DNA of 23,479 nucleotides, from the NCBI GenBank assembly GCA_046484285.1, contig JAWOBP010000034.1, positions 1-23,479 of the forward strand. The letters are read 5' to 3'. The notes under the pieces are model-generated. The model was not told the DNA's origin, did no database searches, and worked only from the letters and a program-made list of their open reading frames with translations. The translations under genes and the position numbers were made by a program. Origin of the DNA: CAZHCG01 sp046484285 (GTDB lineage Bacteria; Myxococcota_A; Polyangia; JAAYKL01). Shown here in pieces: positions 14,888 through 23,378 of this stretch. Numbering within the stretch: the stretch's first letter is position 1; the number at the start of each line of letters is the position of its first letter.

Positions 14888-16765
14888 CTACTCCACGAAG
14901 CTCTCCAGGTTCATCCCGCCCGGATACAGGTAGCTGGTATAGGGAGCGTACCCGTAGGACATGATCCCGAATCCCACTCCGCCCTCGCTCTCGAGAGTGT
15001 GAGCCCCGGGCATGATCGGCTGCCGCACCACCTTGTAGCCCGAAGAGCCCACCTGCTCCCAGCCTCCCAGGTAGGTCCCGTCCAGCGAGACCTCCACGTC
15101 GCTGGGCGCCACCACGTTCACGTAGTTGGAAACGTAGCTGTCGGGAACCAGGATGTTGTAGGCGCCGCGCGCCTGGAACAGCGGTATCCCCGTGCCCATC
15201 GCCGGATCGCCGGCTTCGCTGCCCAGCTCGTCCTGCCCCAGCATCGTCTGCGTCACGTAGAACTGGCCGGTTCCCTCGACCATGAAGTCCTGGTCGGTCT
15301 CGAACTCGACGTACTGCCCCGTGCCCAGAGTCACCGCCTCGTGGACCTCGGGAGTGAAGGTCAGCTGTACGCCCGCCCCTCCGGACATGACCCTGTACTT
15401 GCTCGGAACCACCGAGTCCTGGTCGGGATCCGGATGCCGAAGCGCGGTCATCACCTCGCTCTCCCCCCAGGTCTCGAGCGGCAGCAGCATCTCCTCGAGG
15501 TGATCGCAGGCCCAGCTGTAGTAGGGCATGAAGGTGCACATGTGACCCGAGAAGACCGCCAGCGGCCCGGTGGCGCTGACCTTGGTCCCGGTCAGGTCGC
15601 CCCAGGTGCAAGAGCAGTACCCGTCGCAGGTCTGCGTCATCGTTTCGGGCGGGCAGACCCCCTCGCTGGTCTGCTCCCAGCCCTGGTTCTGGCAGTAGTC
15701 CACGTCTTGCAGCTCCTGCTGGGTCGCGGTCTGCGAGGGGATCATCGAGTAGAGCTGGACCACGTCGCCCCGGTTGAGGGTCACCGACTCGGACTCGCCG
15801 GGCGCCATCGCTGCGGGCTCGCCCTGCGAGGTGTAGCCGGCCGATGTGAACGTCACCTCGGTGCCGTCCTCGACCGCGGCCGCGGCGATGAAGCCCGGGT
15901 ACCACGCGCTCCAGGAGCCGGTCACGTTGTTCATCAGCTTCTGCCAGGAGCCGTGGCTCCAGGTCGGCCAGGTGACCGCGATGTACTCGCCGGTCAACGT
16001 ATGCTCGGGCAGAAGCAGGCTGGCGTCGTTAGTGTAGGAGTAATCGGCGGTTCCCTCGTAGTGCAGCGGGTTGTACTGGTAGGCGATCACCGGCACCGAG
16101 CTTTCGACCTCGTAGGCCGCGCCCACCGCGACAACCGACTCCTGGGCCGCCTTGAGCTCGGAGACCATCGGCAGCATGATCGCCTTGGTGTCGCCGGGCG
16201 CGACCGTGTCGCTCGCGACCGTCCCACCCGCGCGCGAGACGGTCACCTCCGCGCTCAGGTCATCTTGCGGATTGCCGATGATCACCGCGAAATCGTTGTC
16301 GAAATCAGCTGCCAGAAGGCTGTTCGACGTGGTCAGGGAGATGAAATTGCAGCCCATGTACGACTTGGTCTCGGCCGCCTCGTCGCAGAGGTTGACGCAC
16401 TGGCCGTCCACGCAGTTCTCGTTGGCCGCGCACTCCTCGACCGCCTCGCCCGCGCTGCCGTCCGCAGCGCACTGCATCACGGTCGAGCCCTCGCAGTAGC
16501 TCTCGCCCGGCGAGCAGACCACGCAGCCCCACTCCGGATCGCAGATCGGGGTCTCGCCTCCGCAGGTCTCCTCGAGCGTCCAGTCCCCGTTCTCGCAGAC
16601 CATGAAGTCAGACCCCTGGCAGGTCGTCTCCCCGTCGGGCGAGCAGTCGTTGGTGCTGTCCGTGTCTCCTGCGGACGAGTCGCCGCCGCTGTCCGCGGCG
16701 CATCCAGCGGCGAGCAGCGCCGCCGCGGCGACCGCGGCCCGCAATACATTGGAAAAACGCTTCAT
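14888..16765 (-). CDS. IgGFc-binding-type secreted lipoprotein with Cys-rich N-terminus
   Basis: A 625-residue secreted lipoprotein. The lipobox is LAAGC (C22), followed by a Ser/Asp/Gly linker. Residues 39-140 are rich in cysteine (CSPDGETTC, TCGGETPICDPEWGC, CSPGESYCEG, ENCVDGQC), a pattern of small disulfide-bonded repeats common in myxobacterial surface proteins. The remainder resembles the IgGFc-binding N-terminal domain: FDNDFAVIIGNPQ, PVIAYQYNPL, DASLLLPEHTLTGEYIAVTW, LNRGDVVQL, TGPLAVFSGHMCTFMP, CDHLEEMLLPLETWG and the final HTLESEGGVGFGIMSYGYA. The name comes from mucus-associated animal proteins; in bacteria the ligand is not known and IgG binding should not be assumed. The ATG at 16765 has GGGAGG seven bases ahead. 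It is divergent from the S9 peptidase gene. Confidence 0.85.
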   Translation of the reverse strand: MKRFSNVLRAAVAAAALLAAGCAADSGGDSSAGDTDSTNDCSPDGETTCQGSDFMVCENGDWTLEETCGGETPICDPEWGCVVCSPGESYCEGSTVMQCAADGSAGEAVEECAANENCVDGQCVNLCDEAAETKSYMGCNFISLTTSNSLLAADFDNDFAVIIGNPQDDLSAEVTVSRAGGTVASDTVAPGDTKAIMLPMVSELKAAQESVVAVGAAYEVESSVPVIAYQYNPLHYEGTADYSYTNDASLLLPEHTLTGEYIAVTWPTWSHGSWQKLMNNVTGSWSAWYPGFIAAAAVEDGTEVTFTSAGYTSQGEPAAMAPGESESVTLNRGDVVQLYSMIPSQTATQQELQDVDYCQNQGWEQTSEGVCPPETMTQTCDGYCSCTWGDLTGTKVSATGPLAVFSGHMCTFMPYYSWACDHLEEMLLPLETWGESEVMTALRHPDPDQDSVVPSKYRVMSGGAGVQLTFTPEVHEAVTLGTGQYVEFETDQDFMVEGTGQFYVTQTMLGQDELGSEAGDPAMGTGIPLFQARGAYNILVPDSYVSNYVNVVAPSDVEVSLDGTYLGGWEQVGSSGYKVVRQPIMPGAHTLESEGGVGFGIMSYGYAPYTSYLYPGGMNLESFVE

Positions 16766-16857
16766 CTTCGTACCTCCCGCGACCGGCTCTACGAATGGCA
16801 ATCCCGCGCCACAAGCGACCCGCAGTCGATTCGTCTCCGCTCGCTCACCTGCGAGCG

Positions 16858-16886
16858 TTGGCTCAACCGGCCTCCTTGTGTATATC
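16858..16886 (+). promoter_or_regulatory. candidate sigma70-type promoter for the S9 peptidase
   Basis: TTGGCT (16858-16863) and TATATC (16881-16886) are exactly 17 bases apart, and the start codon is 34 bases further on. Each box matches four of six consensus bases. It lies in the 154-base gap between two divergent genes. Confidence 0.4.
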
Positions 16887-16919
16887 TCGAATCGAGCCCG
16901 CATGCACGAGGAGGAAATC

Positions 16920-19037
16920 ATGCCCGTCAGAATCCCGCTCAGCGCGGCCCTCGCCGCGACAGCGCTCGCGGCGACCGTCACTGCGATCGGCGCCGAGCGC
17001 AAGCACCCGATCGCGGTCGAGGACCTCTACGCCTTCGATCGGATCAGCCAGCTGGCGCTGGCGCCCGATCACGAGCTGGCCGCGTTCGTCGCCGCCGAGT
17101 ACGAGATGGAGAAGAACTCGTCGACCAGCCACCTGTGGCTCGTCGACCTGCGCTCGAACGACGTCGACCGGCTGACCAACGCCCGGGCTTCCGACTGGTC
17201 GCCGCGCTGGCTGCCGGACGGACGGCTGGCTTTCCTCTCCGCGCGCTCGGGCAAGACCCAGGTCTGGGCGATCGATCCGCGCGGCGGCGAGGCGGAGCGG
17301 ATCACGGATCTGCCGACCGGCGTCGACAGATTTCTCCCCTCCCCTCGCAGCGATCACCTGGCCCTGGTCGCGCGCGTCCACCCCGAGTGCGGCGCCGACA
17401 TGGAGTGCAACGCCAAACGCGCGGCCGAGGAAAAGAAGGACCCGGTGGACGCGCGCGTGATCGATCACCTTCTCTATCGCCACTGGGACACCTGGCTCGA
17501 CGATCGTCGCGGACACGTGCTGTGGTTCTCGCTGGAAAACGGAGAGATCCGCGACCTGACTCCCGGCGAGATCCAGACTCCTCCGCTGAGCCTGGGCGCC
17601 GGCGACGACCTGGCGATCTCGCCGGACGGCACCGAGGTGGCGTTCACCGCCAACACCACCGACAACCCGGCCTGGAACACCGACAACGACGTGCTGACCG
17701 TGGCGGTCGCCGGCGGCGAGCCGCGCGTGATCACAGCGGACAACGACGCCTGCGACGCGGGTCCGATCTACTCGCCGGACGGAGAGTACATGGCCTACCT
17801 GGCGATGGAGCGTCCCGGCTTCGAATCGGACCGGCGCGTGCTGACTCTCTACGACCGCGAGTCGAAAAAGCGCATCCGGGTCTCGGACTCGCTCGATCGC
17901 TCGGTGCGCTCGTTCAGCTGGGCGCCCGACTCCGAAACGATCTTCTTCACCGCGCCGAACCGCGGCCGCGTCTCCATTTACAAGACATCGATACCGTCGG
18001 GAATCGTGACCGAGCTGATCTCAGAGGGCAGCAACGGCGACGTGTTGGTCTCCCGCGACGGCGAGCGTCTCTACTATCTCAAGCAGAGCATCTCGCGGCC
18101 TGCGGAGCTCTTCACCGCCACGACGGCCGGCGCCGGCGAAAAGCAGATCTCGCACCTCAACGACGAGCTGGTGGACAGCATAGAGTGGGGGCAGTGGGAG
18201 GACATCGAGATCGAAGGTGCCGACGGACAAGAGATCCACGGCTTTTTGCTCCACCCGCCCGGATTCGAGCCCAAGGGGAAGACTCCGCTTCTGATGCTGA
18301 TCCACGGCGGTCCGCAAGGCGCGTTCGGCGACGGCTTCCACTACCGCTGGAACATGCAGATGTTCGCCTCTCCGGGCTTCGCGGTGGCCGCGGTCAACTT
18401 CCACGGCTCGCGCGGCTACGGCCAGGACTTCTGCGACGCTGTCTCGAAGGACTGGGGCGGAAAGCCGTACCGGGACATCATGAACGCGGTCGACCAGCTC
18501 ACCGAAGAGCGGGACTACCTCGACTCGGACAACGTCTCCGCCGCGGGCGCATCCTACGGCGGCTTCATGATCAACTGGATCCTGGGGCACACCGATCGCT
18601 TCCGCTCGCTGGTCTCCCACGACGGGGTCTTCGAGCAGTTCTCCATGTACGGCGCCACCGAAGAGCTGTGGTTCCCCGAGTGGGAGATGGGCGGGACGCC
18701 GTACGAGGCTCCCGAGCTGTACGACGAGTTCTCCCCGGCGCGCTACGCCGACGAGTTCTCCACGCCCACGCTGGTGGTGCACGGCGAGCACGACTACCGG
18801 GTGCCCTACACCCAGGGCTTGCAGCTCTTCACCGCGCTCCAGCGCCGGGGAGTGGAGTCCAAGCTGCTGTTCTACCCGGATGAGAACCACTTCGTTCAAA
18901 AGCCGAAGAACGCCGGGCTCTGGTGGCACACCGTGCTGGGCTGGTTGGCCGACCACGCCGGCCTGCGCTGGTCCCCGCCCGGCCGCGAGCCGGTAAAGAA
19001 GCCGCGCCGCGGCAAGCGAAGGAAGCTCGCCAGGTGA
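16920..19037 (+). CDS. secreted S9 family (prolyl oligopeptidase-like) serine peptidase
   Basis: A 705-residue protein with an N-terminal export signal (about residues 1-24, ending AIGAE). Residues 30-420 are beta-propeller repeats of the TolB/WD40-like kind (SPDGTEVAFTAN, YSPDGEYMAYLA, WAPDSETIFFTA). The C-terminal alpha/beta-hydrolase domain has LMLIHGGPQGAFGD as oxyanion region and the catalytic set S545 (GASYGGFM), D625 (GEHDYRVP) and H657 (ENHFVQKP). The order and layout fit the S9C acylaminoacyl-peptidase/dipeptidyl-peptidase 5 group, which clip short peptides, here probably in the periplasm. The start was set at 16920 because GAGGAGG lies five bases before it; an in-frame ATG at 16902 is less well placed, and the open frame reaching back to 16602 is antisense to the neighbour. 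Confidence 0.93.
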   Translation: MPVRIPLSAALAATALAATVTAIGAERKHPIAVEDLYAFDRISQLALAPDHELAAFVAAEYEMEKNSSTSHLWLVDLRSNDVDRLTNARASDWSPRWLPDGRLAFLSARSGKTQVWAIDPRGGEAERITDLPTGVDRFLPSPRSDHLALVARVHPECGADMECNAKRAAEEKKDPVDARVIDHLLYRHWDTWLDDRRGHVLWFSLENGEIRDLTPGEIQTPPLSLGAGDDLAISPDGTEVAFTANTTDNPAWNTDNDVLTVAVAGGEPRVITADNDACDAGPIYSPDGEYMAYLAMERPGFESDRRVLTLYDRESKKRIRVSDSLDRSVRSFSWAPDSETIFFTAPNRGRVSIYKTSIPSGIVTELISEGSNGDVLVSRDGERLYYLKQSISRPAELFTATTAGAGEKQISHLNDELVDSIEWGQWEDIEIEGADGQEIHGFLLHPPGFEPKGKTPLLMLIHGGPQGAFGDGFHYRWNMQMFASPGFAVAAVNFHGSRGYGQDFCDAVSKDWGGKPYRDIMNAVDQLTEERDYLDSDNVSAAGASYGGFMINWILGHTDRFRSLVSHDGVFEQFSMYGATEELWFPEWEMGGTPYEAPELYDEFSPARYADEFSTPTLVVHGEHDYRVPYTQGLQLFTALQRRGVESKLLFYPDENHFVQKPKNAGLWWHTVLGWLADHAGLRWSPPGREPVKKPRRGKRRKLAR

Positions 19038-19073
19038 CTCCAACGCATTCAAGAAAAACTCAATAATTTCATC

Positions 19074-19111
19074 TTGATCCGTTCACCCCCCAAGCGGATC
19101 AAAGCGGATCA
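19074..19111. promoter_or_regulatory. CGGATCA repeats upstream of the VWA gene, possible operator or terminator stem
   Basis: TTGATCCG (19074-19081) is inverted at 19095-19102 (CGGATCAA), and a direct partial copy CGGATCA follows at 19105-19111. The 19038-19235 gap is much more AT-rich than its surroundings and should hold the promoter of the VWA gene. The half-site repetition looks like a regulator site. A terminator for the S9 gene is less likely because no T-run follows. Confidence 0.35.
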
Positions 19112-19235
19112 GATTTACAAACGTTTTACGATTGTTTTTCAACTCCCCGAACAACATTCTCTCCGCTGGGACGTATCTTCTCCAGAGAGGCAACATCGCG
19201 CGCCTCGGGAAGGCGCCCCAAACAAGGAGCAAGCC

Positions 19236-20591
19236 ATGATCTCCACGATCCGCGAATCGCTTTTGCCGACGGCCGCGCTGCTCGCCGGCCTGGTCGCGCT
19301 GTCTCCCGGCAACGCGGCCGCCGCTTCGGACAGCGTGCGTCTCGACGTCTCGCTGGGCACGCCGCTGGTGCTGTCCGGCGCCACCCGCACCGCCTACCTC
19401 AAGGTCGGCCTGACCGGCTTCCCGCTGGAAGGGCCCGCCCGCCGGACTCCGGTCAACGCGTCGATCGTGATCGACCGCTCCGGCTCGATGAGCGGCCAAA
19501 AGATGCGCAAGGCGCGCGAGGCCGCGCACCTGGCCGTGGATCGGCTCGGAGACGACGACATCGTTTCGGTGGTCACCTACAACCACGGTGTCCAGGTCCT
19601 GGTTCCCGCCACCAAGGTCCGTAATCGCGCGGCGATCCACCGTCGCATCGAGCGGATGATCGCCGACGGCAACACAGCCCTGTTCGCCGGCGTCAGCAAG
19701 GGCGCGCACGAGGTGCGCAAGTTCCTGGCCGTCAACCGCGTCAACCGGGTGATCCTGGTCTCGGACGGTCTGGCCAACGTCGGTCCCTCCAGCCCCGGCG
19801 AGTTGGGACGGCTGGGCGCCTCGCTGGCCAAGGAGGGAGTCTCGGTCTCCACCATCGGGCTGGGTCGCGGCTACAACGAGGACTTGATGGTCGCGCTGGC
19901 CCGCTCCAGCGACGGCAACCACGCCTTTGCCGAAAACGGCGTCGACCTGGTGCGCATCTTCGACTACGAGTTCGGCGACATGCTCTCGGTGGTGGCGCGC
20001 GAGGTCGAGGTCACGATTCGCTGCTCTCCGGGAGTCGAGCCGGTCCGCGTGCTCGGCCGACCCGCGCAGATCGCGGGCGATACGATTTTCGCCCGCCTCA
20101 ACCAGATCACCTCCGAGCAGGAGAAGTTCCTCCTCGTCGAGCTGCGGATTCCGGCCTCGGCCGAGGATGCGAGCCGCGAGGTGGCCAGCGTGGACGTGCG
20201 CTACGCCAACTCGATATCCCGCACCACGGACGTGCTCGGCGGCTCGGCGGTCGTCGGCTACTCCGACTCGCCGGACGAGGTCCGCGACCACCGCAACGAG
20301 GACGTGCTGGCCGCCAGCGTGGAGCTGATCGCCAACGAGACCAACAAGTACGCGGTCGAGCTGCGCGACCAGGGGCGCATCGCAGAGGCCCGTGGCGCTC
20401 TGGAGCAAAACGCGCGCTTCCTGGAACGAAACGCCCGCGGGTACGAATCGAAAAAAGCTAAGAAAAAACTCGAAAAAAGAGCCAAAAGCAACCGCAATGA
20501 CATGAAAAACATGGACCAGGGTCGTTGGAAGAGACAGCGCAAGGTGATGCGGGATTCCCAGTTCGAGCTGGACATGCAGCAGGCCTACTGA
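19236..20591 (+). CDS. secreted von Willebrand factor A-domain protein
   Basis: A 451-residue protein with a signal peptide (about residues 1-28, ending NAAAAS). The VWA domain starts near residue 75 with an intact metal-binding motif IVIDRSGSMSG (D80-R-S-G-S84), then TALFAGVSKGAHEV with the MIDAS threonine, VILVSDGLANVG and the STIGLGRGYNEDLM strand. A beta-rich domain follows (VAREVEVTIRCSPGVEPVRV), as in VWA proteins of the YfbK/secreted type. The C-terminus (about 400-451) is strongly basic with many Lys-Lys pairs (SKKAKKKLEKRAKS), probably a charged helix. The frame is open back to 19074; the ATG at 19236 has AAGGAG seven bases upstream and the signal peptide. The histidine kinase begins 46 bases after its stop, so one transcript is possible. 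Confidence 0.87.
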   Translation: MISTIRESLLPTAALLAGLVALSPGNAAAASDSVRLDVSLGTPLVLSGATRTAYLKVGLTGFPLEGPARRTPVNASIVIDRSGSMSGQKMRKAREAAHLAVDRLGDDDIVSVVTYNHGVQVLVPATKVRNRAAIHRRIERMIADGNTALFAGVSKGAHEVRKFLAVNRVNRVILVSDGLANVGPSSPGELGRLGASLAKEGVSVSTIGLGRGYNEDLMVALARSSDGNHAFAENGVDLVRIFDYEFGDMLSVVAREVEVTIRCSPGVEPVRVLGRPAQIAGDTIFARLNQITSEQEKFLLVELRIPASAEDASREVASVDVRYANSISRTTDVLGGSAVVGYSDSPDEVRDHRNEDVLAASVELIANETNKYAVELRDQGRIAEARGALEQNARFLERNARGYESKKAKKKLEKRAKSNRNDMKNMDQGRWKRQRKVMRDSQFELDMQQAY

Positions 20592-20637
20592 TCTAATCCC
20601 CTGCGGGCTCTCGCCCGTCGAGAAAGAGAGATATCCG

Positions 20638-22218
20638 TTGCGCCCCGTGCTCAAGCTGGTCTTCGCCGCCGTCGTGCTGGCCCCCCTGATCGGGCTGACG
20701 GTGCTGGTGGCGCGCCTCGAGGAGAGCGAGCGCGAGGCGCTGCGCCACCGCTTCGACGAGCTACTGGCGGCACGGCTGTCCGACGCCGAGGCGCCGATAT
20801 CCAGGGTCGTCGAGCGCTACGAGCGGGAGCTGGACCGGGTCACCGATCTGGAATCGCGCAGTGCAGAGGATATCCGCGAGCGGGTGCGACGCGAGCGCGT
20901 CGTGCGGCAGGTCTTCGTGCTCGACTCGAGCAGCCGGCCGCTGCATCCGCCTCCCGAGGGACCCCGCACCCGGGCCGAGGACGACTTCGTCGAGCGCACG
21001 AGCTTCATCTGGGACTCCGGCGAGAAGTTCGCCCGCCCGGACGACGGCACCGGCGAGAAAGGCGGTGACGGAGGACCCGCCGTTTCGGACGAGAGCGGAT
21101 GGTACACCTGGTACCGTGACAGCGGCGTGAACTTCATCTTCTGGCGCCGCGCTCGCGACGGGGCGCTGATCGGCGTCGAGGTGGATCGCGTGACCCTGCT
21201 GTCCGACATCATCGCCGAGCTGCCCAGCGGCGAGTCGTCCCTTCCCGGCCGGATCCGCCTCGTCGATTCCGCGGGCGAGACCCTCTACGGCTGGGGCGGC
21301 GCGGAGCCGGCCGACGACCGGGAGCCCCGGGTCTCGCGCGCGCTGGCCCCTCCCCTCGGCGCCTGGAAGCTGCAGTATGTGACCGCCCCGAATCAGCTCG
21401 ATCACGCCCTCGAGGACGAAGCGGCGGCGGGAACCATCGCGGCCGTCGCCTCGCTGGGGCTGGTCGTGGCGCTGCTGGCGGCCTGGTTCCTGTGGGCCAG
21501 CGGGCGCGAGGTCCGCGAGGCCAGGCGGCGCGTCACCTTCGTCAACCAGGTCTCGCACGAGCTGAAGACCCCGCTGACCAACATCCGCATGTACGCCGAG
21601 CTGCTCGAAGACCGCATGGGCGAACAGGACGCGCGCGCCGGCGGATATCTCTCGGTGATCGTCGATGAGAGCCAACGCCTCAGCCGCATGATCGCCAACG
21701 TGCTCAGCTTCGCCCGCAAGCAGCGCGGCAAGCTGGCCGTGAGGCCGAAGCCGCGGGTCCCCGACGAGGTGATCGAGCAGGTGATCGAGCAGTTCCGCCC
21801 CGGGCTCGAATCGTCCGGCATCGAGATCGAGGTCGGCCTGGACGCCTCTGAGCCGGCGCTGCTGGACTCCGACGCCCTCGAGCAAATTCTGGGCAACCTG
21901 CTGAGCAACGTGGAGAAGTACGCGGCAAACGGCGGGCATGTCGCGGTCGGCAGCTCCCGGCGAGGAGATCGACTGCAGGTCGAGGTCGCGGACCGCGGTC
22001 CCGGAATCCCGGCCGCGGCACGGCGCAAGGTGTTCGAGCCTTTCTACCGGACCTCGAGCAAGGTGACCGACGGCGTCGCCGGCACGGGGATCGGGCTGCC
22101 CATCGCACGCGAGCTGGCCCGGCTGCACGGCGGCGACTTGACTCTGGAGCCCTCGGAGGGGGGGACCCGCTTCCGCGTCGAGCTGAAGGCTCCCCGCGTC
22201 GAAGGAGACGAGCGATGA
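20638..22218 (+). CDS. sensor histidine kinase, membrane bound, with large extracytoplasmic sensor domain
   Basis: A 526-residue kinase. One transmembrane helix lies at about residues 4-24 and a second at about 263-286; the roughly 240 residues between them form a periplasmic sensor with no recognised fold. The dimerisation box is FVNQVSHELKTPLTNIRMYA, with H307 as phospho-acceptor. The ATP-binding domain has ILGNLLSNVEKYA (N box), VADRGPGIP (G1), KVFEPFYR (F box) and GTGIGLPIARELARLHGG (G2). It should autophosphorylate and pass phosphate to the response regulator next door, whose ATG overlaps its stop codon (ATGA). The start is TTG at 20638, seven bases after a GAAAGAGAG ribosome-like site; an in-frame GTG at 20647 is the alternative. 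The signal it senses is unknown. Confidence 0.92.
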   Translation: MRPVLKLVFAAVVLAPLIGLTVLVARLEESEREALRHRFDELLAARLSDAEAPISRVVERYERELDRVTDLESRSAEDIRERVRRERVVRQVFVLDSSSRPLHPPPEGPRTRAEDDFVERTSFIWDSGEKFARPDDGTGEKGGDGGPAVSDESGWYTWYRDSGVNFIFWRRARDGALIGVEVDRVTLLSDIIAELPSGESSLPGRIRLVDSAGETLYGWGGAEPADDREPRVSRALAPPLGAWKLQYVTAPNQLDHALEDEAAAGTIAAVASLGLVVALLAAWFLWASGREVREARRRVTFVNQVSHELKTPLTNIRMYAELLEDRMGEQDARAGGYLSVIVDESQRLSRMIANVLSFARKQRGKLAVRPKPRVPDEVIEQVIEQFRPGLESSGIEIEVGLDASEPALLDSDALEQILGNLLSNVEKYAANGGHVAVGSSRRGDRLQVEVADRGPGIPAAARRKVFEPFYRTSSKVTDGVAGTGIGLPIARELARLHGGDLTLEPSEGGTRFRVELKAPRVEGDER

Positions 22219-22904
22219 TCACGGTTCTGATCGCGGAGGACGACGACAACATCCGCCGCGGGCTGGCGGATATCCTCGAGTCGGAGGGCTATGCCACCCT
22301 GGAGGCTGCGGACGGCGAGGAGGCGCTGGAGCTGTTCTCTTCCAGGGCTCCGGACTTCGTCTGCCTGGATATCATGATGCCGGGCACCGGCGGCTATGAC
22401 GTCTGCCGCGAGATCCGCGCCGCCGACTCGCGCGTGCCGGTCATCTTCATCAGCGCCAAGTCCGAGGAGATCGACAAGGTGCTCGGCCTCGAGCTGGGCG
22501 CCGACGACTTCATCGTCAAGCCGTTCGGTGTCAGGGAGGTGGTGGCGCGCATCCGCGCCGTGACCCGCCGCTGCCTGGCGGAACGCAGGCCCGAGGATCG
22601 CTCGTCGAAGTTCACGATCGGGGATCTCGAGGTCTCGCCGGACGAGCTGCGCGCCAGGCGCGGCGATCGCGTGATCGACCTCAGCCTCAGAGAGGTGCGG
22701 CTGCTCGAGCTGTTCAGCCGCAGGCGGGGCGCCGTGCTGGACCGGGAGACGATCTTCGAGGAGTGCTGGGAGGAGCGCTACTACCCCTCCAGCCGCACGC
22801 TCGACCAGCACATCGCCAAGCTGCGCAAGAAGGTCGAGCCGGACCCGGCCGAGCCCAGCCTGATCCGCACCGTGCACGGAGTCGGCTACCGCCACGACGA
22901 GTAG
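22215..22904 (+). CDS. OmpR/PhoB-family response regulator
   Basis: A 229-residue two-domain regulator. The receiver has the acidic pocket E8-D9-D10, the phosphorylation site D52 (VCLDIMMPG), S80 and K102 (IVKPFG). The C-terminal winged-helix domain reads LEVSPDELRARRGDRVIDLS, REVRLLELFSRRRGAVLDRE, then RTLDQHIAKLRKKVE and IRTVHGVGYR, the standard OmpR-type DNA-binding half. Its ATG overlaps the kinase stop (22215-22218), so the pair is coupled. Likely targets could include the adjacent VWA gene and its repeated CGGATCA sites, but that is conjecture. Confidence 0.95.
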   Translation: MITVLIAEDDDNIRRGLADILESEGYATLEAADGEEALELFSSRAPDFVCLDIMMPGTGGYDVCREIRAADSRVPVIFISAKSEEIDKVLGLELGADDFIVKPFGVREVVARIRAVTRRCLAERRPEDRSSKFTIGDLEVSPDELRARRGDRVIDLSLREVRLLELFSRRRGAVLDRETIFEECWEERYYPSSRTLDQHIAKLRKKVEPDPAEPSLIRTVHGVGYRHDE

Positions 22905-23036
22905 AGAAGCGCCGCGATCGCGTCTTGGCCGGGAGCCGACACCGACCTGCCGAGCGGGTCGAGCTCACCCGCTTCGAGTCGGAATATCGCGATCGAGCAC
23001 CGACCACCGGATCCCCGGCACCAAACGATTTCCTCA

Positions 23037-23079
23037 CAGCGCGGAGTGCTCCGAGCGAGCAATCCGCGCTGTAGGGTTT
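23037..23079 (+). terminator. strong hairpin followed by TTTT, possible intrinsic terminator
   Basis: CAGCGCGGA (23037-23045) pairs with TCCGCGCTG (23063-23071). After one mismatch, TGCTC (23047-23051) pairs with GAGCA (23057-23061) around a five-base loop. The stem is thus 14 bp with one mismatch, and TTTT follows at 23076-23079. It lies 130 bases after the response-regulator stop. The U-tract is short and begins a few bases late, so a repeat-type palindrome is an alternative reading. The rest of 22905-23378 holds no gene; a smaller hairpin (AGCGGGT/ACCCGCT) is near 22954-22974. Confidence 0.45.
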
Positions 23080-23378
23080 TCTGAGAGGCGCCGAGGCGCA
23101 CCGGCGGGCAGCCCCGGGCGTCTTCGAGACAGGACGAGGCGGATCGGCGCTTTCGAGGGGTCGCGCGGCGGGTGGCGTCTCGATGGGCGCGCAGACCGGT
23201 GCGCCGGTTGTCGTCGCCAGCTCGTTTTCGGAAAGTGCCGCGCAAACCGAGTGTCAGACACGCTGAAGCGCGGTGGGGGTAGATAATCAGTTGATTGGAA
23301 AGTTCCGTTCCCGGCGGTTTTTCGCGCAGGGCCAAACTTTTTTGCAACCGAGCGGGCCGATCGTCCGATGTAGGTAGC

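Noticed and set aside
14843..18883. 1346-codon plus-strand open frame
   Set aside because: Antisense to the IgGFc-type gene and out of frame with the S9 peptidase; no recognisable domain.
19132..19160. Promoter TTGTTT-17-CATTCT before the VWA gene
   Set aside because: The -10 box matches only three consensus positions; not reported as a feature.
20602..20616. Small hairpin (CGGGC/GCCCG) between the VWA gene and the histidine kinase gene as terminator
   Set aside because: Five-base stem without a T-run; too weak to call.
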